From Paenibacillus zeirhizosphaerae (GTDB lineage Bacteria; Bacillota; Bacilli; Paenibacillales; Paenibacillaceae), in contig NZ_JAPCKK010000014.1 in assembly GCF_030705605.1 (NCBI RefSeq), positions 1 through 64,000 on the forward strand: a DNA stretch of 64,000 nucleotides. The letters run 5' to 3'. Shown here one piece after another: positions 51,727 through 61,743 of this stretch. A program made the translations under genes and the position numbers. The number at the start of each line of letters is the position of its first letter. Positions within the stretch are counted from its first letter, which is position 1. The notes beneath the pieces were generated by a model that was given only the letters and a program-made list of their open reading frames with translations, was not told the DNA's origin and ran no database searches.

Positions 51727-52698
51727 TTATCTAACAAACGGAAACAACTGCTTCTGATTTTCCGGCCACATCATATTGTTCAAATCGATCAGCTTGGTAC
51801 CCGTATCCGTCCGGTCGGGGACTTCCAGCCCCTGGATGTATTCCACTGCCTGCTTTACTGCGAGATAACCGTTGCTGAACGGGTTTTGGATGACCGTAGC
51901 CTGTACAGTACCCTCCTGCAGCATTTCCATCACCGCAGGCGGGCTGTCGAACGTTACAATTTTGACCTTCGGTACCAGTCCAGCCTCACGAACCGCACGC
52001 CCGACGCCTAGTCCCCCCTCGCCGCTGAGGGCAACAATCGCATCCAGCCCGGGATGCTTCTCCAGCATCGCAGCAGCCTGCCGGTATGCCAGTTCCTGGT
52101 CAGCACCGCAGTAGGCTGTCTCCATAATCGAGATGCCGGGATAACGCGCCAAATAATCCAACAGACCTTCTAGCCGCTGGTCTGCATTACGTGCTCCTTT
52201 CACAAAATTAACGATCCCGATTTCCGCTTCCGGTCCGGTAAGCGTGCTCAACCGTTCGGCCGCAAGCTGTCCGGATGCGTAATTGTTTGCTCCAATAAAG
52301 GCGACTGGACGGGCTGACGCGACCTCCGCATCCATCGTGATGACCGGAATGCCGATCGCCTGATCCGTTATCTTGGCCAGAGCCATATAATCGCCCGCCG
52401 CCAGAATGATAGCATCCGGGCCCGCTTGGATGGAGGCTTCCATCAGTTTGATTTGCCCCTCGATATCCGTTTCACGGTCAGGGCCGCGAAAATTCAACTT
52501 TACATTGAACTCCTTGGCGGCAACCTCCGCCCCCAATTTTACTGTATTCCAATACTCGCTGTCCTTTTGTTTGATGATCATATCGATCTGCAGCGGTGTA
52601 GTGACAATTGCCGGTTCCGCACTCTGGCCCCCGCAACCGGCAAGCAGGCTGGTAAACAGCCAAAGCCCAACAAGCACAGACCATTTAACTCCTCTCAA
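51727..52698 (-). CDS. Sugar-binding lipoprotein of a sensory operon
   Basis: The 323-residue PBP type I protein of the ribose/galactose/xylose kind has a lipoprotein signal (LVGLWLFTSLLAGC, Cys near 22). Ligand-site stretches are QKDSEYWNTVKLGAEVAAKEF, PDAIILAAGDYMALAKITDQ, FIGANNYASGQLAAERL and VIQNPFSNGYLAVKQAVEYIQG. The TTG at 52698 overlaps the kinase stop (TTGA), with GGGAGGT upstream. No permease or ATPase accompanies it; the gene partners are a kinase and a regulator. I infer a sensing rather than transport role. Confidence 0.85.
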   Translation of the reverse strand: MRGVKWSVLVGLWLFTSLLAGCGGQSAEPAIVTTPLQIDMIIKQKDSEYWNTVKLGAEVAAKEFNVKLNFRGPDRETDIEGQIKLMEASIQAGPDAIILAAGDYMALAKITDQAIGIPVITMDAEVASARPVAFIGANNYASGQLAAERLSTLTGPEAEIGIVNFVKGARNADQRLEGLLDYLARYPGISIMETAYCGADQELAYRQAAAMLEKHPGLDAIVALSGEGGLGVGRAVREAGLVPKVKIVTFDSPPAVMEMLQEGTVQATVIQNPFSNGYLAVKQAVEYIQGLEVPDRTDTGTKLIDLNNMMWPENQKQLFPFVR

Positions 52699-54503
52699 GC
52701 TCCATACCTCCCCGGTGCAGCATCCTCCAGCGGCAGAGCCGGTATCCTGATCGTGACCGTTGTCCCTTCTTCAGGCTCGCTTTCGAAATGCAGGCCATAC
52801 TTTTCTCCATAATAAAGCCTGATCCGTTTGTGTACGTTGGCAACCCCTACGCCAGAGCCCTTTTCGGATCTATGTTCCCCGGTCAGGATGCGTTCCAGCG
52901 TCTCCTCTCTCATGCCCAGTCCATTGTCGGACACGATGATCAGAATATCCTCGCCATCAGCCCGCATGCGGATCCTGATACTTCCCTTGTCCGCCATCTC
53001 CTCAATACCATGCACGATGGCGTTCTCCACGATCGGCTGCAGAATCAGCTTCAGGCATTGATATTGCTGCAGTTCTTCATTTGCTTCTATGGTGTAATCA
53101 AAACGTTCCTTGTAGCGTACCTTCTGAATGATTAAATAGTGGCGCACATGCTCCAATTCATCCCCCAGCGAAATAATCTGTTTGCCCTTGCTGAGACTGA
53201 TGCGAAAAAACTTGGATAACGAGGTGATCGCTTTGACCACTTCGTCATTATGTCCTCGCTCCGCCAGACGGATCACGGTGTTCAGCGTGTTATACAGAAA
53301 ATGCGGATTGATCTGGGCCTGCAGCACGTCGAGCTCACTCTTGCGCTTCGCTTCCTGTTCACGGATGCTCTGTTCCATCAGCTCGCGGATACGGGTAAGC
53401 ATCCGGTTAAAGCTGCCTGAAAGCTGCTCGATTTCGTCCGCTCCCCGGACCTCAATAGGCGAATACAAGTCCCCTTCCTCTATTTTGCGCACCGCTTTTT
53501 CCAGCCGCTGAATCGGCTTGGATATTCTTGCCGAAACCAGTACCGATAAAATAAGCACCGCCATGAGCACGGCCGCCAGAAACCAGATGATAAATTTGTT
53601 CAGCTCCTGCTTGGTCGTCAATATTTCCTCGGGAAACGCGACACCGACAATTTTCCAGCCGATCGGATTGACTGTCTTGACGGTGATGAGCCGTTCTTCT
53701 CCTGTGGAATCATCGATATATTTTCCATAGGAATAGCTCAGGACAGGTTCAATATTCTCATATTTCAGCCCGGCGTAGATCAACTGCTGCTGCGGGTGGT
53801 ATACAATGTTTCCTTGTGAATCGATAATGTACACATATCCTCGCTTACCCAAACTGACCCTTTTGGAAAGGTCATCAATCGTCCTGAAATTGACGTCCAC
53901 CAGCAGAATGCCTTTCTTAATTTCTCCCCCCTGCCGGTAAGCAACCTGTCCGCTCATGGAGACCACCCATTTATATTGAGACGGGAACAGATTCTGGATA
54001 TGGGGAGGAGAGAAGGACATCCCCCGTTCTCCCCGCAGCGCGCTCTCGAACCAGGTCTGTGAGGTCAAATTTGTGTTCCGCTGCAGCGGCCGGTCCGGCA
54101 TATCCAGCACCATTTCACCCTTAGGGGTAAAAAGCGCAAAGGAAACGACATCCTGTCTCGTGCCAAGCACGGCCGAAAGCTGTTCATGCAGCTTGCTGTC
54201 CGAGATATCCTCTGCTGCGGCGATCCTTTCCCCGGCAACCTCATAAATGCCCACCATGCCCTCCACGTAAATTTCGAGATTATAGCTCACCTGCTCGATA
54301 ATCTGCTGAATATTAAGAAAAGCATTCTCCTCCGCCGTGCTCGAAAATTTGTTGTACAGCAAACCGCTGACGATCAGAACAATAAAGACAGTCAGCAGTG
54401 CAAAGGATAAACTGATTAAAAAGCGGATGCTTCGCAACGGCAATGTCCTTATCATCGTACGGAGCCGACCAAGCGGCCCTGCCCAAAGCCCGGTTAATTT
54501 CAT
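52695..54503 (-). CDS. YesM-type sensor histidine kinase
   Basis: The 602-residue protein has a membrane helix (about 28-50), an extracellular dCache-like sensor (about 52-300) and a second helix (about 304-325). A HAMP domain (SARISKPIQRLEKAVRKIEEGDLYSPI), a His_kinase domain with the phospho-acceptor in INPHFLYNTLNTVIRLAE and a HATPase with SDNGLGMREE and GVGVANVHKRIRLYYG follow. It is 9 nt after the response regulator gene and overlaps the binding-protein gene by 4 nt. GGAGG lies 13 nt before the ATG; Met17 is an alternative start. Confidence 0.92.
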   Translation of the reverse strand: MKLTGLWAGPLGRLRTMIRTLPLRSIRFLISLSFALLTVFIVLIVSGLLYNKFSSTAEENAFLNIQQIIEQVSYNLEIYVEGMVGIYEVAGERIAAAEDISDSKLHEQLSAVLGTRQDVVSFALFTPKGEMVLDMPDRPLQRNTNLTSQTWFESALRGERGMSFSPPHIQNLFPSQYKWVVSMSGQVAYRQGGEIKKGILLVDVNFRTIDDLSKRVSLGKRGYVYIIDSQGNIVYHPQQQLIYAGLKYENIEPVLSYSYGKYIDDSTGEERLITVKTVNPIGWKIVGVAFPEEILTTKQELNKFIIWFLAAVLMAVLILSVLVSARISKPIQRLEKAVRKIEEGDLYSPIEVRGADEIEQLSGSFNRMLTRIRELMEQSIREQEAKRKSELDVLQAQINPHFLYNTLNTVIRLAERGHNDEVVKAITSLSKFFRISLSKGKQIISLGDELEHVRHYLIIQKVRYKERFDYTIEANEELQQYQCLKLILQPIVENAIVHGIEEMADKGSIRIRMRADGEDILIIVSDNGLGMREETLERILTGEHRSEKGSGVGVANVHKRIRLYYGEKYGLHFESEPEEGTTVTIRIPALPLEDAAPGRYGA

Positions 54504-54512
54504 GCTTACGCT

Positions 54513-56162
54513 TTAACCTCCTCTGGAGCTGTTGCGGTACTCTTTGGGTGTCATGTTGAAGGTCTTCCGGAAGCAATAGCTGAAATAGTTGGAATCCGAA
54601 AACCCGGTTTTCTCCGCGATTTCAAACGCCTTCAGATCGGTGGAGCGCAGCAGCTCCTTGGCTTCCTCCATACGCAATTGCATCAAATAGCCAACAAAGG
54701 TCAGCTTCATTTCTTTTTTGAAAATACTGCTAAAATAACCTGCGCTGATATGAAGATGGCTGCATACTTTGGCAATCGACAGGTCGCTGTCGCGAAAATG
54801 CTCGCGCATAAAGGTCTTGGCTTCCTCCACGAGCTTGCTGTACCCGGTTTCGCGGCGGCTGGAGATCAAACGGATCAGCGTATTACAGGCAAATGTAAAC
54901 CACTGCTTCACCTCAGGCAAATTGTTCAAGCGATACACCTCCGCAACCGGGTTGGAGGAAGCGCCGAACACGGACTCTATACCTATACCGGCCTCACGTG
55001 TCACCTTGAGAATGACGGTCAAAATTTCCAAAAGATAGACCTGGTAGTCCTGAATAGATACCGCGGCAGGCTCCAGGTCGGCAAACAGGCTGTCCATCAG
55101 CTCTGCCAGCTCCATGGAAGTCCCCACCTTCAAAGTCCGTATGAGCCCCTGCTCCTTAAGGTCGTCAAAACGGACCATTTCGGCCCTTCCAGACTCAACG
55201 TCATCAATCAAAATAATGCGGTTATTGCCGAGCACAAACCTGTAGTTCAGCGCACTATACGCACTTTCATAGGAAATGTATATGTTTTCGGCTTCCCTGG
55301 ATTCGGTTCCAGCACCGATCGTAACGGTAAGCTTTAAATGCTTTTCTACACTGACCCTGATTTCGTCCAGTCCGTTCAGGATATTCTGGGTAAAAGCTGC
55401 ACTCCCTTCCTCATGGCAGACAGACAGCAGCACAATCTGGTCCTGATGCATGAACACAAGGCCGCTGCCCCGCCTGTTCACGATTTCCTCCGCAATATTC
55501 AGCACTGCAAACAACTGCAGCTGTCGATTGCCGGAGCTGCGCAGCGAACCAGTGCCACTGCTCTCGGCAGACCCGGACCAAGGACCGGAAATCCGATCAA
55601 TGGAAATGACCGACACCAAATAGCCTTTTCCGGACAGGTCCAGGTCATACAGCCGCGATTTTTCCGCAATTTCAGCCTTCGGCAGGCGTCTTGAGATCAG
55701 TGAAATCAGAAAAAGCTCGCGCAGCAGCGGCAAGCTTCGTTTGTAATGATCCTGAAGCACCTGCAGATTCTCTTTGTCCGCAATTTCACTTTCGATGCGG
55801 CTTTTCACTTTGAGCAGCACGTCCACCAGCTCTCCTGCCGAAAACGGCTTGAGCACATATTCATCGATATGCAGCTTGATCGCCCGCTGGGCATACTCAA
55901 ATTCATCAAAACCTGTCAAAATAATAATTTTGGCTGTCGGCGCATGTCGTCTTACCCATTCCGCGAGCTGCAGACCATCCATAAAAGGCATCTGAATGTC
56001 GGTAACGATGACGTCAGGCTGATGTCTTTCCACAAGGTCGCATGCTTCCCTACCATTCTCGGCCGTGGCTATGACTTCAAATCCGTGTGCCTGCCATGCA
56101 ATCTGTTCGAGCAGCCCTTCACGGACATCCTGCTCATCATCTACCAAAATTAGTTTATACAC
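54513..56162 (-). CDS. YesN-type response regulator, AraC-family output
   Basis: The 549-residue protein has a receiver domain (1-120) with phospho-Asp in VTDIQMPFMDG and the conserved Lys in YVLKPFSAGE. A long middle region (about 130-430) is followed by a C-terminal AraC double helix-turn-helix (SIAKVCSHLHISAGYFSSIFKKEMKLTFVGYLMQLR; FEIAEKTGFSDSNYFSYCFRKTFNMTPKEYR). The start is GTG at 56162, with GAGGGAT; a longer frame continues upstream through the promoter and has no such site. It heads the regulator-kinase-binding protein operon next to mglBAC. Confidence 0.92.
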   Translation of the reverse strand: MYKLILVDDEQDVREGLLEQIAWQAHGFEVIATAENGREACDLVERHQPDVIVTDIQMPFMDGLQLAEWVRRHAPTAKIIILTGFDEFEYAQRAIKLHIDEYVLKPFSAGELVDVLLKVKSRIESEIADKENLQVLQDHYKRSLPLLRELFLISLISRRLPKAEIAEKSRLYDLDLSGKGYLVSVISIDRISGPWSGSAESSGTGSLRSSGNRQLQLFAVLNIAEEIVNRRGSGLVFMHQDQIVLLSVCHEEGSAAFTQNILNGLDEIRVSVEKHLKLTVTIGAGTESREAENIYISYESAYSALNYRFVLGNNRIILIDDVESGRAEMVRFDDLKEQGLIRTLKVGTSMELAELMDSLFADLEPAAVSIQDYQVYLLEILTVILKVTREAGIGIESVFGASSNPVAEVYRLNNLPEVKQWFTFACNTLIRLISSRRETGYSKLVEEAKTFMREHFRDSDLSIAKVCSHLHISAGYFSSIFKKEMKLTFVGYLMQLRMEEAKELLRSTDLKAFEIAEKTGFSDSNYFSYCFRKTFNMTPKEYRNSSRGG

Positions 56163-56223
56163 TGCTTCATCCCTCAAATCCTCAACTTTTAAAACCAGTG
56201 GATGCCCACAAGCCCGTGTTTGG

Positions 56224-56281
56224 TGTAAGCGTTTCCCAAAAATCACTTAGGTATTGTATTATATCGCATGCAGGATGTAAA
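56224..56281 (-). promoter_or_regulatory. Promoter and cre-like site of the sensory operon
   Basis: On the minus strand TTTACA (56276-56281) and TACAAT (56253-56258) are 17 nt apart. Downstream, GGGAAACGCTTACA (56237-56224; 12 of 14 cre positions) lies at about +9 to +22, a position suited to CcpA roadblock. It is placed like the cre at mglB. Confidence 0.6.
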
Positions 56282-56284
56282 TAG

Positions 56285-56318
56285 CGAAAAAAAGAACCGG
56301 CACTTCCGCGCCGGATCA
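56285..56318 (-). terminator. Terminator of purT-acetyltransferase unit
   Basis: CCGGC (56297-56301) pairs with GCCGG (56310-56314), extended by GA/TC flanks. Seven T residues follow on the minus strand. Confidence 0.8.
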
Positions 56319-56339
56319 GGTTCATGCCTATAATATCTG

Positions 56340-56798
56340 CTAGCTCAGCTTTTTGATCAGTCGATAACCATGTTTTTCAAACCCGATGCATTCATAAAAA
56401 TCGAGCGCAACCGCATTCCGTTCACGATTGGCACCTGTAACCATCATGTGGACGCCACCGTGCTCTCTGCCCCATGTCTCTGCCAATGCAACGAGTCGTC
56501 TGCCGATGCCTTCACGACGGTATTCGCTGCTGACGATTAACAATGTGATCTGTGCAGCCGGTTCAGGATAAGCATGGCTTTGCACGATTTGCACGCCGAT
56601 TGCACCGGCTACCTTTCCGTCAACTTCTGCCATCATGATGCAGGCATTAGGATCAGCTACAATGGATTCCATACGTTCGCGCATAACAGAGCAGGTCATC
56701 GGGTAATTGATTTCCCGCATTAATCCTGTAACGCATTCGCAGTCACTAAGTACACCGGCCCGAAGCATCAGCTCCGGAGCCAAAACGTTATTAGACAT
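56340..56798 (-). CDS. GNAT family N-acetyltransferase
   Basis: The 152-residue protein has the acetyl-CoA site motif A ([31 protein letters not shown]) and motif B ([24 protein letters not shown]). The substrate is unknown. Its ATG overlaps the end of purT by 8 nt, so the two are co-translated; a link to purine metabolism is only suggested by that position. Confidence 0.87.
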   Translation of the reverse strand: MSNNVLAPELMLRAGVLSDCECVTGLMREINYPMTCSVMRERMESIVADPNACIMMAEVDGKVAGAIGVQIVQSHAYPEPAAQITLLIVSSEYRREGIGRRLVALAETWGREHGGVHMMVTGANRERNAVALDFYECIGFEKHGYRLIKKLS

Positions 56799-57981
56799 GG
56801 TTTACGTTAACCTCCACTTTAAGCTTATTAGCAGCTTCTTTTGCAATTTTACGGGCCGTTTCCACCTGATCTGCCGTGCTTAGCGCAACTGCCATACGTC
56901 GGCCAACCTTGGTTTCCGGCTTGCCGAACACCCTTACCTGGGTCCGGGGCAGCAGCAAGGCCTCCTCAATTCCGCTTATCGCATAATGCTTATCCGCAGT
57001 ATCCGCTTTAAGTGTGGCGGAAGCACCTGGGACCAGCAATTGCACCTCATGTACAGGCAGTCCAAGAATAGCCCTCACATGCAAGGCAAATTCAGATAAA
57101 TCCTGTGTTACCATCGTAACCATCCCGGTATCATGAGGACGGGGCGAAACTTCACTGAAGACGACACTGTCGGATGTCAGAAACAGCTCGACACCGAAAA
57201 TACCGTATCCTCCCAGCTCGTCCGTAATGCGACGTGCAACGTCCTGTGCCTGTTCAAGCTGCGCGGCCGTCATCTGGTGGGGCTGCCATGATTCAACATA
57301 ATCCCCGTCTTTCTGGATGTGCCCAATCGGTGGGCAGAAGGTTGTCCCGCTTACAGAGCGCACCGTAAGAAGCGTAATCTCGCTTTCAAACGGAACAAAG
57401 GCCTCAACGATGACACGCGCTGTGTGGCCGCGTGCTCCTTCCAGCGCCGTGTTCCAGCAGGCAGACGCCTCTTCAGGTGTCCGGCAGACGGATTGTCCCT
57501 TGCCCGAGGAGCTCATGAGCGGCTTCACCACACATGGCGTTCCGAGCTCAGCAACCGCATGCTCAAGCTGTTCCAGGTTGTCGGCAAATCGATACGCGGC
57601 TGTAGGCAGTCCTAGCTGTTCGGCTGCCAGCCGCCGGATTCCCTCGCGATCCATCGTGAGACGTGCGGCACGGGCGGTAGGAACTACTCTGAAACCCTCC
57701 AGCTCCAGCTCCTCCAGCGCGTGGGTCGCGATTGCCTCAATTTCGGGGACGATCAGGTCCGGCTGCTCCTTGCGGATCAGCGATTTCAAAGCTTCCGGGT
57801 CCTGCATGTCGATACAATAGGACCGATGGGCTACCTGCATCGCAGGAGCTTGCTCATAACGGTCAACGGCAATGCACTCCACACCGTATCGCTGAGCCTC
57901 AATAATGACTTCTTTTCCGAGTTCGCCGCTGCCAAGTAGCAGCATTTTTTTCGCTCCAGCGGAAAAAGGAGCACCCCACAT
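56791..57981 (-). CDS. purT: Formate-dependent GAR transformylase
   Basis: It makes formyl-glycinamide ribonucleotide from GAR, formate and ATP, a folate-free route for the third step of purine synthesis. The 396-residue ATP-grasp protein carries [43 protein letters not shown] (very near E. coli PurT), the SSSGKGQS phosphate loop and [35 protein letters not shown] precedes the ATG. No other pur gene is nearby. Confidence 0.94.
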   Translation of the reverse strand: MWGAPFSAGAKKMLLLGSGELGKEVIIEAQRYGVECIAVDRYEQAPAMQVAHRSYCIDMQDPEALKSLIRKEQPDLIVPEIEAIATHALEELELEGFRVVPTARAARLTMDREGIRRLAAEQLGLPTAAYRFADNLEQLEHAVAELGTPCVVKPLMSSSGKGQSVCRTPEEASACWNTALEGARGHTARVIVEAFVPFESEITLLTVRSVSGTTFCPPIGHIQKDGDYVESWQPHQMTAAQLEQAQDVARRITDELGGYGIFGVELFLTSDSVVFSEVSPRPHDTGMVTMVTQDLSEFALHVRAILGLPVHEVQLLVPGASATLKADTADKHYAISGIEEALLLPRTQVRVFGKPETKVGRRMAVALSTADQVETARKIAKEAANKLKVEVNVNHV

Positions 57982-58102
57982 TTTGTTTCCTTCCCCTCAG
58001 ACGAATATAGCTAGTTCACCTATATTTTCAGGGTTCAGAGCCAATAATGCAATAGTGCTCCACCATTTTCTTTACAAAAAACGTGATTTTACGATATTTT
58101 TT

Positions 58103-59977
58103 TTACAGAAACCTGAATTGTGCTTCTACAAGCCCACGATAAACCCCTTGTTTTTTCATTAATTGGTCATGGTTTCCTGACTCGACGAGCTCGCCATGAT
58201 CCAGCACGATAATATTATCGGCGTTACGGATCGTGGATAGCCGGTGTGCAACCATGAAGGAAGTTCTCCCCTGAAGAAGCACCTTCAGAGCATCCTGGAT
58301 TTTAAGCTCTGTCTCGGTGTCGATGCTTGCCGTAGCTTCATCCAGTATCAGGACACGCGGATTGGCCAGTAGAGCGCGGGCAAAGGACAGCAACTGTCTC
58401 TGCCCCATCGAGAGTACCGTGCCCCTCTCCTCCACCTCCGTCTCGTAACCACCGGGCAGATGTGTAATAAACTCATGGGCATGAACCGCTTTAGCGGCAG
58501 CTTCTATCTCCTCATCCGTCGCATCAAGGCGTCCGAACCTGATATTGTCCCGGATCGTGCCTGAAAAGATGAATGTATCCTGCAGTACGACGCTGATCTG
58601 GCTGCGCAGGCTCTCCACGGTGACATCTCGGATATCATAACCGTCAATCGTCAGCTTGCCTGATGTGATATCGTAGAATCGGCTCAGCAGGTTGATGATG
58701 GTGCTTTTGCCAGAACCGGTATGACCCACGAGTGCAATCGATTGTCCGGCCGTGACGGATAAACTGATGCCCTTCAGCGCCTGCCGACCTTTCTCATACT
58801 CAAACACGACGTCCTCAAGCTCGATATCCCCGCGAATCGGCGGCAGCGATACCGCCCCCGGTTTATCGGAGATAGCCGGCTTCTCATCCATAAATTCGAA
58901 AATGCGCTCTGAGGACGCCATCGCCACCAGCAACTGGTTGTACATTTGCCCAAGCCGGTTAATGGGGTCCCAGAAATTCCCTACATAGGTCGCAAAGGCG
59001 ACCAGATAGCCGATCGTAAGCTGGCCCGTCTGAATCAGGTATGCGCCGAACCAGAACAGCACCAGCGTTCCAAGTCCACCCGTAATTTCAATCAGCGGAC
59101 CGAAGGCCTGGTTCATCGCTGACGCCTTGTCCCAGGATCTTTTGCTGGTGAAGTTCATGTGGTCGAAGAACGCCATGTTCTCGTGCTCCTGCGTGTATGC
59201 CTGGGTCACACGTATGCCTTGAATGGATTCATTCAAATGGGAATTGATGCGGGAATTCTTCATTCTGACGTCCTGCCAGGCACGGCGTATACGTACACGC
59301 AATCTAGTGGATATGATGAACATGAGCGGCACAGTGATCATAACAGCAACCGCCAGCTTCCAATTGATTAGCAGCAGAATCACAACAATCCCAACCAATT
59401 GCACACAATCGATCAGTACGTTCACTGCTCCGTTGGTAAACAGATCCTGAAGTGAATTGATATCGTTCGTGACACGAACAAGAACGGAACCTGCAGGCCG
59501 TTTGTCAAAAAAGTTGAACGACAGCTTCTGGATATGCTTGAAAAGATCGGCCCGTAGATCATAAATGACCCGCTGCCCGATAATATTCGTATACTTGATC
59601 CGGTACGTATTCGCTCCCCACTGAATGATGTAAAGCAAGAGCACGATTCCGGTCAGGATCAGCAGCAGCCTTGCGTTCGGCACAGCAGGCGGTTCGGGAG
59701 CGATCGCTCCATCAATAGCCATACTCGTCAGAAACGGCACAGCAAGCTTGGTAATCGTCCCGAGCACCATCATGAGCACGACCAAGGGAATCATCTGTCT
59801 TGCATAGGGCTTCATATAAGCAAACAAACGCTTGAATTCCGCCCAGTTAAATGGCTTGTCGATCACTTCGTCATCCTGATAGACAAAGCGTTCATTCAGC
59901 GGTTTGCTCTGCTGACCCTCCTGACTTGGACGGCTCTTAAACGGGGATTTTGCGGTTCTCTGTGTGTTCGTATTCAT
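58103..59977 (-). CDS. Heterodimeric ABC exporter subunit (YfiC-like)
   Basis: The 624-residue protein has six membrane helices fused to an ATPase. It has an N-terminal cytoplasmic extension of about 60 residues. Walker A is GHTGSGKST, Walker B with catalytic Glu is VLILDEATASID, and the signature is a degenerate LSMGQRQ. This half supplies the canonical Walker site but a defective signature. Its ATG overlaps the stop of the partner gene (ATGA). Drug or lipid export is the family role. Confidence 0.88.
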   Translation of the reverse strand: MNTNTQRTAKSPFKSRPSQEGQQSKPLNERFVYQDDEVIDKPFNWAEFKRLFAYMKPYARQMIPLVVLMMVLGTITKLAVPFLTSMAIDGAIAPEPPAVPNARLLLILTGIVLLLYIIQWGANTYRIKYTNIIGQRVIYDLRADLFKHIQKLSFNFFDKRPAGSVLVRVTNDINSLQDLFTNGAVNVLIDCVQLVGIVVILLLINWKLAVAVMITVPLMFIISTRLRVRIRRAWQDVRMKNSRINSHLNESIQGIRVTQAYTQEHENMAFFDHMNFTSKRSWDKASAMNQAFGPLIEITGGLGTLVLFWFGAYLIQTGQLTIGYLVAFATYVGNFWDPINRLGQMYNQLLVAMASSERIFEFMDEKPAISDKPGAVSLPPIRGDIELEDVVFEYEKGRQALKGISLSVTAGQSIALVGHTGSGKSTIINLLSRFYDITSGKLTIDGYDIRDVTVESLRSQISVVLQDTFIFSGTIRDNIRFGRLDATDEEIEAAAKAVHAHEFITHLPGGYETEVEERGTVLSMGQRQLLSFARALLANPRVLILDEATASIDTETELKIQDALKVLLQGRTSFMVAHRLSTIRNADNIIVLDHGELVESGNHDQLMKKQGVYRGLVEAQFRFL

Positions 59978-61743
59978 GGATTCACCTTCTCCGCTGCGCT
60001 CGCGATTTGCGCAATATGGTCCGCGTATTGAATATGATAGACATCCTGATAGGCACCCGGGGTAGCTGTCAGTTCTTCGTGGGTTCCCCGCTGCACAACC
60101 CTGCCTTCCTCCAGTACAAGAATTTCGTCAGCATGCCGAAGCGAGGAAATGCGGTGTGCGATAATAAATGTCGTTCTGCCCTTCATAACCTCTTTAAAAC
60201 CAGCCTGGATTTCATGCTCGGTCTCCATATCAACCGCGCTGGTGGCGTCGTCCAGCACCAGGATCTTCGGGTTCTTCAGCAGAGCACGGGCGATGGCGAT
60301 GCGCTGCTTCTGTCCGCCGGACAGCCCCATTCCCCGTTCTCCTACTACCGTGTCATAGCCATCGGGAAGCTCGCTGATGAAATCATGCGCTTTGGCCAGC
60401 TTTGAGACACGGATAATTTCCTCCATACTCACATTGCTCATACCGTAGGAGATATTGTTGCGGATTGAGGAAGAGAACAAGAACGTCTCCTGGAACACCG
60501 ACGAAATCTGGGCCCGCAGGTCCTTGATCCTGATCTGTCGAATATCCGTGCCATCCAGCCTGATGCTTCCTTCGTTGACGTTGTAAGCACGCATCAGCAG
60601 TTGGATAATGGTCGATTTGCCGGAGCCCGTGCCCCCAAGCAGCCCAATCACAGAGCCCGGAGGAGCATCAATATGGATATCCACAACCGCGGGCATCTTG
60701 TTGCCGTAGGCAAATGTAACATGGTCGAAGGTGATATGGCCCTGCACCTTGGCGGGATCAAGCTCGACCACATCTTCTTCATCCTTGACGTCCACGGGCT
60801 GGTTAAGCAGCTCAAGCACCCGCTCACCCGACGCTTTGGATTGCGTATAGTTGTTAATATGAAAGCCGATACTCCACATCGGTCCAATAATGTACCAGAT
60901 CAGGCTGAAAAAAGCGACAAGCTCGCCCAAGGTCAAGGACTGGCGGATGACTAGGTAACCGCCCATGCCCATGAGCAGCACAATGCTGATCGAAGCCAGC
61001 AGCTCCATGACCGGAAAATACCGGCCCCATAAATCGGCTGCGTTTAACTGATTTTTTTTGTAATACTCATTGCGGATCGTAAATTTATCCACTTCATATG
61101 ACTCGCGCGCAAAGGATTTGACCGTGCGCACTCCAGTAATATTCTCCTGTACGGCCGTCGTAAGAGAGCTCAGCGCCTGGCGCATGTCTTGAAAGGTCGG
61201 GTGGATCTTGGATTCAAATTTAAGAGCAACAAAGGTGAGGAGAGGCATTGTGATGAGCGTGATCAGCGTCAGTTGCCAGTTAATGGACAGCATAACCGCT
61301 GCGCCAAAAAAGAGCATCAGCAGCACGTTAAGCAACTGGGCAAACCCGAAGCCGATGAAATTTCGGATCGCTTCCAGGTCCCCAGTAAGGCGGGACATGA
61401 GGTCTCCGGTCTTGGCGGTATCATAATAGCGGAAAGACAGAAACTGAAGCTTTTCATAACAGGCATTACGAAGCCGGTAAGCCAAGAAATTGCCGAGCCT
61501 GCCGCCGAAAAATCCGTGGAGAAATTGCATGAAGGATTTGAGGATAACCACTCCCAGAGCCGTCAGAGCAAGCATGGGAACGCCTTCAAAATGGCGAGGC
61601 ACAATTACATTGTCAATCAACCTCCGCAGCAGTGTCGGGTAGACAAGCCCGAGCGCGGTCGCTATGGCAAGGCATAGGATTGAAAAGAGCAAATAGTGCC
61701 TTCTCTCCTTGAAGAAGCCCTGCAACTGCCTGAGAACATCCAT
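59974..61743 (-). CDS. Heterodimeric ABC exporter subunit (YfiB-like)
   Basis: The 589-residue half-transporter has six helices (about 18-310) and an ATPase with Walker A GGTGSGKST and an intact signature LSGGQKQR. The Walker B ends LVLDDATSAVD, with Asp in place of the catalytic Glu. Paired with the next gene it gives one canonical ATP site (partner Walker site plus this signature) and one degenerate site. GGAGGG precedes the ATG. It is the first gene of the pair. Confidence 0.88.
   Translation of the reverse strand: MDVLRQLQGFFKERRHYLLFSILCLAIATALGLVYPTLLRRLIDNVIVPRHFEGVPMLALTALGVVILKSFMQFLHGFFGGRLGNFLAYRLRNACYEKLQFLSFRYYDTAKTGDLMSRLTGDLEAIRNFIGFGFAQLLNVLLMLFFGAAVMLSINWQLTLITLITMPLLTFVALKFESKIHPTFQDMRQALSSLTTAVQENITGVRTVKSFARESYEVDKFTIRNEYYKKNQLNAADLWGRYFPVMELLASISIVLLMGMGGYLVIRQSLTLGELVAFFSLIWYIIGPMWSIGFHINNYTQSKASGERVLELLNQPVDVKDEEDVVELDPAKVQGHITFDHVTFAYGNKMPAVVDIHIDAPPGSVIGLLGGTGSGKSTIIQLLMRAYNVNEGSIRLDGTDIRQIRIKDLRAQISSVFQETFLFSSSIRNNISYGMSNVSMEEIIRVSKLAKAHDFISELPDGYDTVVGERGMGLSGGQKQRIAIARALLKNPKILVLDDATSAVDMETEHEIQAGFKEVMKGRTTFIIAHRISSLRHADEILVLEEGRVVQRGTHEELTATPGAYQDVYHIQYADHIAQIASAAEKVNP

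Noticed and set aside
57982..58102. PurR boxes upstream of purT
   Set aside because: Short CGAA/GAAC-like pieces occur but do not form two properly spaced PurBoxes.
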